From: Candidatus Poribacteria bacterium
Lineage (GTDB): Bacteria; Poribacteria; DTPJ01
DNA: 9,029 nt
NCBI GenBank assembly: GCA_011334435.1
Contig: DTPJ01000497.1
Location: 1 to 9,029 of the forward strand
Direction: 5' to 3'
Shown: positions 1 to 6,087 of the stretch, in pieces
Layout: each line of letters begins with the position of its first letter
How positions within the stretch are numbered: the stretch's first letter is position 1
The notes under the pieces: generated by a model
The model's database searches: none
The model's input: the letters and a program-made list of their open reading frames with translations, nothing else
Told to the model about the DNA's origin: nothing
Translations under genes and position numbers: made by a program

Positions 1-116
1 ACGAAAAACGTATATCTGCTGAGGAGAACATACCGATTGACGATAGTCTTCGTAAAAGAGTCAGAAGGGATTTTCCGCCTCCGTCATGGTTGGATTTCCG
101 TCAAACTGCCTCTTAA
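1..116 (+). CDS. C-terminal end of an unrecognised protein (5' end outside window)
   Basis: An open frame entering from the left edge (codons in phase with base 3) reads about 37 residues before TAA at 114-116. The peptide is polar and charged, with the motifs SAEENIPIDDSLRKR and DFPPPSWLDF, which look like real protein rather than noise. The other two frames are less convincing: one stops at once and the other reads into the sialidase leader. The sialidase start lies only 32 bases downstream on the same strand, so the two genes are probably co-transcribed. I do not recognise the family from so short a tail, and no function is offered. Confidence 0.55.
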   Translation, partial: EKRISAEENIPIDDSLRKRVRRDFPPPSWLDFRQTAS

Positions 117-148
117 AATTAATTCTAATTGAGAAAGGACGGTTAAAA

Positions 149-1213
149 ATGAAATATACTGAAACAGCTTTATTTACAAGTGGTGAAAATGGTTATAACA
201 CTTATAGGATACCTGCTGTTATAGTATCAAAAAAAGGCACTATACTTGCCTTCTGCGAAGGGCGAAAGAATAGCATTAGCGACTCTGGCGACATTGATAT
301 AGTCATTCGTAGGAGTTTTGATAATGGCATAAATTGGGACGATATGCGCGTGATTTTAGATGATGGCAAAGATACTATCGGCAATCCTGCCCCTGTGGTT
401 GACCATGATACTGGCATAATTTGGCTTTTGGTAACAAGAAATCTCGCAGAAGGACCAGAAAGCCTGATAGTTCAAGGCAAAGCACCCAGAACCGTATGGG
501 TCACATATAGCGAAGATGAAGGCAAAACTTGGGCAGAACTTAAAGAGATAACGCAAGATGTCAAAAAGCCATCATGGACTTGGTATGCAACAGGTCCTTG
601 TCATGGCATTCAGCTTAAAAATGGACGATTGATCATACCTTGCGATCATGTTGAAGGGACAAATAGGAATTATGCAGAATCCGCACATTCACATATAATA
701 TATAGCGATGATCATGGCAAAACTTGGCATATCGGCGGAATAGCACAAAAAGGCACAAATGAATGTGTTGCAGTAGAAACAATTGATGGTGCAATTTACT
801 TGAATTGCAGAAACTATGTCGGAGCAAAAAGACGAGCTTATGCTTGGAGTTATGACGGCGGGAAGACATTTACCGATTTCGGTTATGACGAAAAACTCGT
901 TGAGCCAATATGTCAGGGAAGTATGATAAGGTTTTCTGATTCAGTAAATCATGACAGAAATCGTATATTATTCTCAAATCCTGCAAGCGTAAACAGAGAG
1001 CGAATGACGATCAGAATAAGCTATGACGAATGCAAGTCATGGGATAATGGCAAAGTTTTATACGAAGGACCTTCTGCATATTCCGATCTATGCGTTTTGA
1101 ATGATATGACGATAGGATGTCTATATGAAAAGGGCAAGGCGGATTGCTATGAGACTATAACGTTTGCACATTTTGACCTTGAATGGCTGACCGATTCTGT
1201 TAAGGAGGGTTAA
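149..1213 (+). CDS. GH33 exo-alpha-sialidase, no signal peptide
   Basis: A 354-residue six-bladed beta-propeller sialidase, predicted to hydrolyse terminal alpha-linked sialic acids. Seen in the sequence: the YRIP motif with the first triad arginine (R20), a likely acid/base aspartate in the SDSGD segment (D45), the NECVAVE segment with the glutamate that polarises the nucleophile (E205), the second arginine R221, a third arginine at R283 or R285, and the tyrosine nucleophile in SAYSDL (Y311). Asp-box motifs recur: SFDNGINW, YSEDEGKTW, YSDDHGKTW, SYDGGKTF and a degenerate SYDECKSW. The start at 149 is chosen because AAAGGAC lies 8 bases upstream; an in-frame ATG at 86 has no such site and overlaps the preceding gene. 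The N-terminus has no hydrophobic signal, so the enzyme is probably cytoplasmic unless exported by another route. At 354 residues it is compact, with no lectin or carbohydrate-binding domains. Family assignment is firm; sialic acid versus KDN preference is unknown. Confidence 0.92.
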   Translation: MKYTETALFTSGENGYNTYRIPAVIVSKKGTILAFCEGRKNSISDSGDIDIVIRRSFDNGINWDDMRVILDDGKDTIGNPAPVVDHDTGIIWLLVTRNLAEGPESLIVQGKAPRTVWVTYSEDEGKTWAELKEITQDVKKPSWTWYATGPCHGIQLKNGRLIIPCDHVEGTNRNYAESAHSHIIYSDDHGKTWHIGGIAQKGTNECVAVETIDGAIYLNCRNYVGAKRRAYAWSYDGGKTFTDFGYDEKLVEPICQGSMIRFSDSVNHDRNRILFSNPASVNRERMTIRISYDECKSWDNGKVLYEGPSAYSDLCVLNDMTIGCLYEKGKADCYETITFAHFDLEWLTDSVKEG

Positions 1214-1229
1214 TATGAATTTTCAATAG
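1202..1229 (+). promoter_or_regulatory. Orphan ribosome-binding site with a four-codon frame
   Basis: AAGGAGG overlaps the last sialidase codons (1202-1208). It is followed at ideal spacing by ATG at 1215-1217. The frame reads only Met-Asn-Phe-Gln before TAG at 1227-1229. This is the best Shine-Dalgarno in the left part of the window, yet it leads to nothing. The simplest reading is the remnant of a downstream operon gene lost by deletion or rearrangement. A regulatory mini-ORF is the alternative. Confidence 0.5.
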
Positions 1230-1267
1230 GCAATGTAAAACAAGTTGACTGAATGTTCTACATTGCC
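1229..1267 (-). terminator. Hairpin between convergent genes, best formed by the minus-strand RNA
   Basis: Arms 1229-1242 (GGCAATGTAAAACA) and 1254-1267 (TGTTCTACATTGCC) pair over 14 positions around an 11-base loop. The only imperfect position (1238/1258) is an A-C mismatch in plus-strand RNA but a G.U pair in minus-strand RNA, so the structure fits best as the 3' end of the minus-strand lectin-fold operon, whose last stop codon is at 1298. There is no strong T tract after the stem in either direction, so intrinsic termination is likely but not certain. It may serve both converging units. Confidence 0.5.
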
Positions 1268-1297
1268 ATTCTAAGGTTAAAGTTGATTATTAGAAAT

Positions 1298-2023
1298 TTA
1301 CTTACCTTTTATTTCGCCCCAAGTGGATGCGAGTTTTCCAGCAGGTTCAACGGCAATATACATATCCTTTTCTGTTTCGCCGATAATGACGTTATCAACA
1401 TAGACCAGACCATAAAGACCGAATTTGCCTGATTTATATGTTGATTCTTTTCCTGTCATAAGAGGTTTCATTTTGGCAAACGGTGTGTTATCGCCTTTTT
1501 CTTTTGCATAGACATCAAACGTATCTCCCTTGATCACGAGTCTGAAACTGAACCACTTTTCGGGAGGTGCATTATAAGCTACGCCAGCGACAAAGTTTGT
1601 CCAATTGCCTCCTGCCCTTTTCCAGAAGTCAAATGTTGAGCCGAGTCTTCTGTCCAAGAGGTAGAATTCATTTTCGCCCATAAATCGGAAAATTACGCCC
1701 ATATAAAAGTCTGCTGGAAAATATATGTCATAATCAACGATATAATCTGTCATATTGGCATCGCCAACAACAGCGATGTTTCCGCCAACGTCATGACGTG
1801 ACTGATCTTTCGGAAGGTCTGAATGAGCAAAGACTTTGTTGTTCTTATTAAGTGGATCAACTATAACTTGTGGATTTCCTTTGCCTTTGAAACCGAGTTC
1901 CCAACCCTGCGGAAATTTTCCTATGGTATCCTTTTCAAAATCACTTGCATAAAATTGTTTCCCAAACGCAAGTGGTGAGAATAATACCAAAAGTGCAAGA
2001 GTAATAATGCATAACTTCTTCAT
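1298..2023 (-). CDS. Secreted beta-sandwich (concanavalin/LamG or DUF1080-like) protein, paralogue B
   Basis: A 241-residue protein with a Sec signal peptide (MKK, then a leucine-rich core to about residue 21, ending LAFG before KQFY). The mature part has the pattern of a concanavalin-like jelly roll of the LamG / 3-keto-disaccharide hydrolase (DUF1080) kind: FEKDTIGKFPQGWE at the start, GVIFRFMGENEFYLLDRR in the middle, WFSFRLVIKGDTFDVY, and GKFGLYGLVYVDNVIIGE near the end. These are structural features and do not prove catalysis; carbohydrate binding or glycan processing outside the cytoplasm is the likely role. It starts one base after the stop codon of its paralogue, with GGGGG about 12 bases upstream of its ATG, so translation is probably coupled. 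The two proteins are clearly more than half identical, including the tail GKLASTWGEIK, which points to a tandem duplication. Exact function is unknown. Confidence 0.85.
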   Translation of the reverse strand: MKKLCIITLALLVLFSPLAFGKQFYASDFEKDTIGKFPQGWELGFKGKGNPQVIVDPLNKNNKVFAHSDLPKDQSRHDVGGNIAVVGDANMTDYIVDYDIYFPADFYMGVIFRFMGENEFYLLDRRLGSTFDFWKRAGGNWTNFVAGVAYNAPPEKWFSFRLVIKGDTFDVYAKEKGDNTPFAKMKPLMTGKESTYKSGKFGLYGLVYVDNVIIGETEKDMYIAVEPAGKLASTWGEIKGK

Positions 2024-2024
2024 G

Positions 2025-2744
2025 TTACTTTATTTCCCCCCAAGTTGTTGCAAGTTTGCCTTTTGGTGCAACGCTGGTAATTACTAAATCATTAACAGTT
2101 TCACCAATGACAACATTATCAACATAAATAAGCCCATAAAGACCAAACTTGCCCGCTTTATAAGTTGCATCTTTTCCTGTAATGAATGGCTTATCAAACG
2201 GTTTGCTATCCGCTGCTGATTTAACGTAAGCCTCAAAGCTATCGCCTTTGACAACGAGTCTGAACCTATACCATAATTTGGGGACTGCGTCATATTTTGC
2301 CCCAGCGGTTATGTTAGTCCAGTTTCCGTTGCTATGTTTCCAAAAATCAAAGGTTGTTGGATTTCCGACTCTTCTATCAAGAAGATAGAATTGTTTGGAG
2401 TCTATAAATCTGAACAAAACTCCTATATAAAAATCTTCTGGAAAATAGGCGTCGTATTCCACGATATAATCTGTCATATTGGCATCGCCTACAACCCATA
2501 TACTACCACCAACGTCATGCCTTGCTTTGTCTTTTGCGAGATCGGTATGTGCAAAAATCTTGTTATTTGGATTTAATGGATCGGCTATAACCTTACCGTT
2601 TCCTGCTCCTGCAAAACCAAGTTCCCAGCCACTTGGTGGTTTGCCAATCGTTTCATTTTCAAAATTGCTTGAATAGAATTGTTTGGCAAAAGCAAAAGAC
2701 GAAAAGACTAATAACAACAACATAACAAAAGCGAACTTTTTCAT
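2025..2744 (-). CDS. Secreted beta-sandwich (concanavalin/LamG or DUF1080-like) protein, paralogue A
   Basis: A 239-residue protein, first gene of the tandem pair. The N-terminus is a classic signal peptide (MKK, hydrophobic core, cleavage expected after AFA at about residue 20). The mature domain shares with its neighbour the blocks GWELGF, RHDVGG, VVGDANMTDYIV, FYLLDRR, FDFWK, GNWTN, GKFGLYG, YVDNVVIGE and the C-terminal GKLATTWGEIK. A two-residue insertion (NPT after the DRRVG turn) and a two-residue deletion separate it from the paralogue. The start is supported by AAAGGAG at 2754-2760, nine bases upstream of ATG, and by a strong promoter further up. The fold resembles LamG / DUF1080 sugar-active beta-sandwiches. 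No catalytic residues can be named, so a carbohydrate-binding or accessory role is as likely as an enzyme. Confidence 0.85.
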   Translation of the reverse strand: MKKFAFVMLLLLVFSSFAFAKQFYSSNFENETIGKPPSGWELGFAGAGNGKVIADPLNPNNKIFAHTDLAKDKARHDVGGSIWVVGDANMTDYIVEYDAYFPEDFYIGVLFRFIDSKQFYLLDRRVGNPTTFDFWKHSNGNWTNITAGAKYDAVPKLWYRFRLVVKGDSFEAYVKSAADSKPFDKPFITGKDATYKAGKFGLYGLIYVDNVVIGETVNDLVITSVAPKGKLATTWGEIK

Positions 2745-2798
2745 TTGCTTAAACTCCTTTTTTAACCAATAAATAACCGAAACTTCATAGACTTGGAT

Positions 2799-2827
2799 AT
2801 TATAAAATACAAAATCCTAAAAATCAA
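2799..2827 (-). promoter_or_regulatory. Sigma70-type promoter for the lectin-fold pair
   Basis: On the minus strand a -35 box TTGATT (2822-2827) and a perfect -10 box TATAAT (2799-2804) are separated by exactly 17 bases. Transcription would start near 2792, giving a leader of about 47 bases that contains the AAAGGAG site. The pair therefore need not depend on read-through from the large hydrolase gene that ends at 2879. Confidence 0.75.
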
Positions 2828-2836
2828 TACATCAAA

Positions 2837-2860
2837 TCCGATGATCGGACGTAAGTTACG
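2837..2860. promoter_or_regulatory. Two abutting odd-centred palindromes, likely regulator site
   Basis: TCCGAT-G-ATCGGA (2837-2849) is immediately followed by CGTAA-G-TTACG (2850-2860). Both are perfect palindromes around a single G, with centres 12 bp apart. A one-base loop rules out useful RNA hairpins. They lie 9 bp upstream of the -35 box of the lectin-fold promoter, where a transcription factor would bind. Which protein binds is unknown. Confidence 0.45.
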
Positions 2861-2878
2861 ATAGAATAAGAAATTTTT

Positions 2879-5788
2879 TCATGCTCTTCCCCTTATCTCA
2901 TACTTAAAAGCGGGTAGTGTCTCTGTCCGGATATATAGCAAACCGTCAACCCATTCTGTTTTCGGGTTTCCTATAATTGTCCCATCTTCGGCATATCCTA
3001 TTACTTCAATGTCGCCTGCCATATCTATAATAGAAGGGTTAAACGCAAAAGTGTTGCATTTCACCGTAGGAATGAGCCACCATTTGCCATAATCTTTCTT
3101 TAATACCGCACTGCCATCAACTGCGATCTTTCCGAAAGATACGAATTCACCACGGCTATCGGCATAATATTGATCATTCCCATAACAACAATCAACTCGG
3201 CGATCATTGACAATAGCAGAATATGCCAAAAGACCGTCTTCGTTATTTATGGCGAGATAGCCCCATTTAGGCAATTTATATTCTTTATCTGCATAATTAA
3301 CAAGCCATAGTTCGTCTGATGTGTTGACCCATATTTCCGTCTGATTTTCATATACAATGTGAATGCGACTTGTGTCTGGATTTTCGCCCATAGTCAACGC
3401 TTGTGAGGTATCAACCATTTTTCCATCTCGTTCATACTCAATTTTTTTGACGGGTATAAGCGTATATCTGCTTTGAATTTGTTGGATCATATAATATATT
3501 TTCAGAGTGCCAGCCATATCAGACCAATACATAAATCCTATATGTCCATAAGCCAAAGTTGTTGCGATGAATTGGTCAATGTTCCAAGGATTTCCTCTGA
3601 AAAACATATCAGGCGCTCCCATGCCAGCGTCCATATTAAGCGGATGCATTTTTAGCAGATCAAAATCAACAAGCAAAGGCTCTTTTGAAGGATCGGGGCT
3701 TATTATCTGTGCATAGTTGCCATCAGTAAGCCCAACATACCACCAATGGTTATTGCCCTCGGAGTAGACAGGACCGTTATGGGCAAATTTTTCGTTATGT
3801 AATAACCTTCCAAAACATTCAAAAGTCCTGCGAAAAGTCCCTGCACCGGGAACACGATAATCATAATCCACTCTTGAAAACGGGCTAACTGCTGTATGGA
3901 CATCGCAATAGCTATGATTTTCACCAAATTTTGCCTGTATCTGAGGGGCAAGTATCGCTTCCATCTGAACAGCGATCATCGGTTTAGGCGCGTAACATCT
4001 CATCCACGCCCTTTGCCAATCGCCATTAGGTAATCTACTGACCCAATCCTCGTTCCAATAGCTATTGACAGGTGCAAAATCGGTATAATTTGTATAAAGA
4101 CCAATTCGCCAACCAAGTGATTTAATTGCGGATACAAAATTTTTCAAACCTTCATCGCCGCCCTTTTTGGGCGCTGCGTTAAGCCTGAATGTAAAACTTT
4201 CGCCTTCATCTCGCCATGAGTCCTCGTGAAACCTTATACTGACTTTCTCACAGCCATATTTTCGTAACAACTCCGCCTCGGCAATTTCTGCTTGACTTTG
4301 TCCACCGAATTTAACTCTCCATAACCTATCGCCTTGCTCTTCTTTCATCGGAGACTTAGGATTAGCAATTGTCGGCAAAACCTCGTGAAAATCAGGAGAA
4401 ACATTGATAAATAGTCTCTCATGTAAAGTATTTCTTTTACCATCAGTCTTGGGAATATACTGCGCCCCGCCGTTGTAGATGGCCCAATTATCGCCAAGCT
4501 CTGCTCCGCCATATAAGATAGATGCATCGGAGACATACCAATCAAACTGATTAAAGAAAAACAGCCCATCTGCATATAACACTCTCGGATCGTTCCCGCC
4601 ATAAGTGAGATATGGTATTTTAAACAGTTTCCCTTTACTTATGCCCTCTGCACATCCCAAAGAGACTCTCTCAATAATCGGTTCGTTTGCGTCCATCTCT
4701 ACAACAAGCGATTTTTGCTTGATGTAAATGCGATATTCAAGATCAGTTTGAACATTGTCAACCTGAAAATGCCAGATCGCTTTTACTTTATCATCAATCA
4801 GACTCAATTCCTTTAACTCTCGTTTTACTGATACATCATTGACAGGGATATTTCCTTTTGACGTAACAAGCGAAATTCCCCCATTCGCACAAGGCTTTAT
4901 GATTTTGTCGTCCCATATCAATTCAATATCGCTCAGTGTCCCTTCAATTGGCGTATATCTATATTTTATCTTGCAATCTTTGCCGATATATTCAAAAATT
5001 ATCACCTTATCATTTTGGCTGACTGAATTTTTATAATCTTCTGTTTTATTCATAGGGAGTATCGTCTCTTCTCTTGTTGGAAAAGGCAGTTTTTCTGGAA
5101 AAGGCTCAAAGGTGAGTGGTTTAAGTTCCTCTTTGAAGAAATAGCAGGGACCTAAATAAATTACTCTTTTATCCTTATTTTTCGCATTTGTAAATCTAAA
5201 TCCGACAAATTTTGCGGGACGTTTTATCTCATTGTGCAGACGACCGTTCATTAAAAACCAGTATTTGTAATCCATAACGCCCATTTTTATCTCAAATTCT
5301 TTATCGTCTGCATCCATTAACACAATTGACACGTGCAAAAAAGGTGTATTAGAATCGGGCGCCCATCCCCAACTGTTTCCGTAATTCCAAAAGTTTACGT
5401 TATCCCAAGGATCAGGGATAATCATTGGAGTTTCTGGTTTAACGAGAATAGACGGCTCTTCGCCTCTGCCGACGTATACAAGTTTTGCACAATAGTCGTG
5501 ATATAGCTTCTGTTCTTTTGATAAATAAAGCCAACCTTCCGCGTCTTTTCCTTCAACTAACCAACCAGAGACGTTGCAAAAATCAACAAACGGTATCCGT
5601 TCTTCTTTTCTGCCCTCCATTTCATAAGGTTTTTCGCCTTCCAAACCGGGCTCAGGGTCTTGATTTTCTGCTTTGTGAACAATTATGTTTGACATAACTA
5701 ACCCCCTATGTAAATTATCATTAGCGTATATGGATGTTATTAAAGTTAAAACGAGGATTCCAAAGGACGTTTTTAATACATTATTCAT
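2879..5788 (-). CDS. Large putative glycoside hydrolase, tentatively GH101/GH129-like
   Basis: A 969-residue protein if started at ATG 5788. It seems to have an N-terminal beta-sandwich region (about 40-400), a (beta/alpha)8-like middle (about 490-770; segments such as WRIGLYTNYTD and IGFMYWSDMAG) and a C-terminal beta domain (about 780-969). Two acidic motifs stand out: SYCDVHTAVS (D629) and VYSEGNNHWW (E677), 48 residues apart. An Asp nucleophile followed by a Glu acid/base at roughly this spacing is what I recall for GH101 and GH129 alpha-N-acetylgalactosaminidases, hence the tentative call; an uncharacterised family is equally possible. Start choice: ATG 5788 gives a plausible signal peptide (core FGILVLTLIT, ending IYA) but has no Shine-Dalgarno. 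A TTG at 5806 would add six residues. The ATG at 5695 has GGGGG six bases upstream and would give a 938-residue cytoplasmic form. Neighbours are all glycan-related. That this is a sugar-active enzyme is likely; the substrate is inference. Confidence 0.6.
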   Translation of the reverse strand: MNNVLKTSFGILVLTLITSIYANDNLHRGLVMSNIIVHKAENQDPEPGLEGEKPYEMEGRKEERIPFVDFCNVSGWLVEGKDAEGWLYLSKEQKLYHDYCAKLVYVGRGEEPSILVKPETPMIIPDPWDNVNFWNYGNSWGWAPDSNTPFLHVSIVLMDADDKEFEIKMGVMDYKYWFLMNGRLHNEIKRPAKFVGFRFTNAKNKDKRVIYLGPCYFFKEELKPLTFEPFPEKLPFPTREETILPMNKTEDYKNSVSQNDKVIIFEYIGKDCKIKYRYTPIEGTLSDIELIWDDKIIKPCANGGISLVTSKGNIPVNDVSVKRELKELSLIDDKVKAIWHFQVDNVQTDLEYRIYIKQKSLVVEMDANEPIIERVSLGCAEGISKGKLFKIPYLTYGGNDPRVLYADGLFFFNQFDWYVSDASILYGGAELGDNWAIYNGGAQYIPKTDGKRNTLHERLFINVSPDFHEVLPTIANPKSPMKEEQGDRLWRVKFGGQSQAEIAEAELLRKYGCEKVSIRFHEDSWRDEGESFTFRLNAAPKKGGDEGLKNFVSAIKSLGWRIGLYTNYTDFAPVNSYWNEDWVSRLPNGDWQRAWMRCYAPKPMIAVQMEAILAPQIQAKFGENHSYCDVHTAVSPFSRVDYDYRVPGAGTFRRTFECFGRLLHNEKFAHNGPVYSEGNNHWWYVGLTDGNYAQIISPDPSKEPLLVDFDLLKMHPLNMDAGMGAPDMFFRGNPWNIDQFIATTLAYGHIGFMYWSDMAGTLKIYYMIQQIQSRYTLIPVKKIEYERDGKMVDTSQALTMGENPDTSRIHIVYENQTEIWVNTSDELWLVNYADKEYKLPKWGYLAINNEDGLLAYSAIVNDRRVDCCYGNDQYYADSRGEFVSFGKIAVDGSAVLKKDYGKWWLIPTVKCNTFAFNPSIIDMAGDIEVIGYAEDGTIIGNPKTEWVDGLLYIRTETLPAFKYEIRGRA
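5695..5706 (-). promoter_or_regulatory. Internal translation start with strong ribosome-binding site
   Basis: GGGGG (complement of 5702-5706) sits six bases before an in-frame ATG (5693-5695) of the large hydrolase, at residue 32 of the long form, just after the presumed signal-peptide cleavage region. It is the only recognisable Shine-Dalgarno among the possible starts. It may be the true start, or a second start giving a leaderless cytoplasmic form. Confidence 0.45.
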
Positions 5789-5824
5789 AAATATAGGGAT
5801 TGGCAATTTATGCCATTTCTGATC

Positions 5825-5852
5825 ATTGTATCATTTTGGAACATAAAACAAA
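5825..5852 (-). promoter_or_regulatory. Probable sigma70-type promoter of the large hydrolase gene
   Basis: The minus strand reads TTTGTT (5847-5852), 16 bases, then TACAAT (5825-5830). Transcription would begin about 5818, roughly 30 bases before ATG 5788 and 120 bases before ATG 5695. One of two repeated dyads lies across the -10 and spacer, which would suit repression. Confidence 0.45.
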
Positions 5853-5900
5853 TCTAATTAAATAATTGTTTTGCAAAATATTGTTACATTTTGGAGCATA
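5825..5900. repeat. Pair of 21-bp direct repeats containing 17-bp imperfect dyads
   Basis: Bases 5825-5845 and 5880-5900 agree at 18 of 21 positions, 55 bp apart. Each contains a 17-bp dyad: TGTATCATTTTGGAACA (5827-5843) and TGTTACATTTTGGAGCA (5882-5898). The first has the symmetric pattern TGTnnCA-N3-TGnnACA on the opposite strand; the second departs from it at one outer position. Tandem dyads like this are typical of transcription-factor sites. The left copy overlaps the hydrolase promoter; both lie about 200-250 bp upstream of the start of the plus-strand small RNA, within reach of a sigma54 enhancer-binding protein. Confidence 0.5.
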
Positions 5901-6060
5901 TACATAGCACAAACAAGAGGGATGTAGAATTAATTAAAAGCAACAGGATTTTTATCGATAATAATTTGATCTTTGCTAAATCCTTATAAATACTTCGTTT
6001 GCACGATTCAGGATACACAAAATTTTAGCAATTTGACAATAGGATAGCTGTTTTTACGAG
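5901..6060. other. AT-rich intergenic stretch with one 10-bp palindrome
   Basis: No coding frame with a ribosome site is visible. The one clear element is TTATCGATAA (5952-5961), a perfect palindrome centred about 131 bp upstream of the presumed small-RNA start, a usual distance for an enhancer-binding protein; in so AT-rich a region it could be chance. A TTGACA at 6033-6038 has no -10 box at the right distance. Confidence 0.3.
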
Positions 6061-6077
6061 TTGGCACGCAAATTGCT
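6061..6077 (+). promoter_or_regulatory. Sigma54 (-24/-12) promoter, overlapping a TATAAT box
   Basis: TTGGCACGCAAATTGCT contains TGGCAC-N5-TTGCT, a full match to the sigma54 consensus, with GG at 6063-6064 (-24) and GC at 6075-6076 (-12), predicting a start near 6088. The bases that follow form TATAAT (6077-6082), which with a weak TTTACG (6053-6058) 18 bases upstream could be a sigma70 promoter with nearly the same start. It faces away from the hydrolase gene and into the 3' end of the kinase gene, so it does not serve an annotated protein gene. Confidence 0.65.
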
Positions 6078-6087
6078 ATAATATATT

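Noticed and set aside
86..148. Upstream in-frame ATG extending the sialidase by 21 residues
   Set aside because: It overlaps the preceding gene, has no ribosome site, and adds a sequence outside the sialidase fold; ATG 149 has AAAGGAC at good spacing.
633..869. Open frames antisense to the sialidase
   Set aside because: They have no ribosome sites, an odd composition rich in His, Ser and Arg, and lie opposite conserved sialidase motifs, so they are shadows.
2837..2849. TCCGATgATCGGA as a transcription terminator for the large hydrolase
   Set aside because: A one-base loop cannot form a hairpin and no T tract follows; a protein-binding site is more plausible.
5485..5697. Plus-strand frame opposite the start of the large hydrolase
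   Set aside because: It lies opposite a well-supported coding region, shows no recognisable protein features and has no promoter or ribosome site.
6033..6038. TTGACA as the -35 box for the plus-strand TATAAT at 6077
   Set aside because: The gap is 38 bases, far beyond the 16-18 needed, and no other -10 box lies at the right distance.
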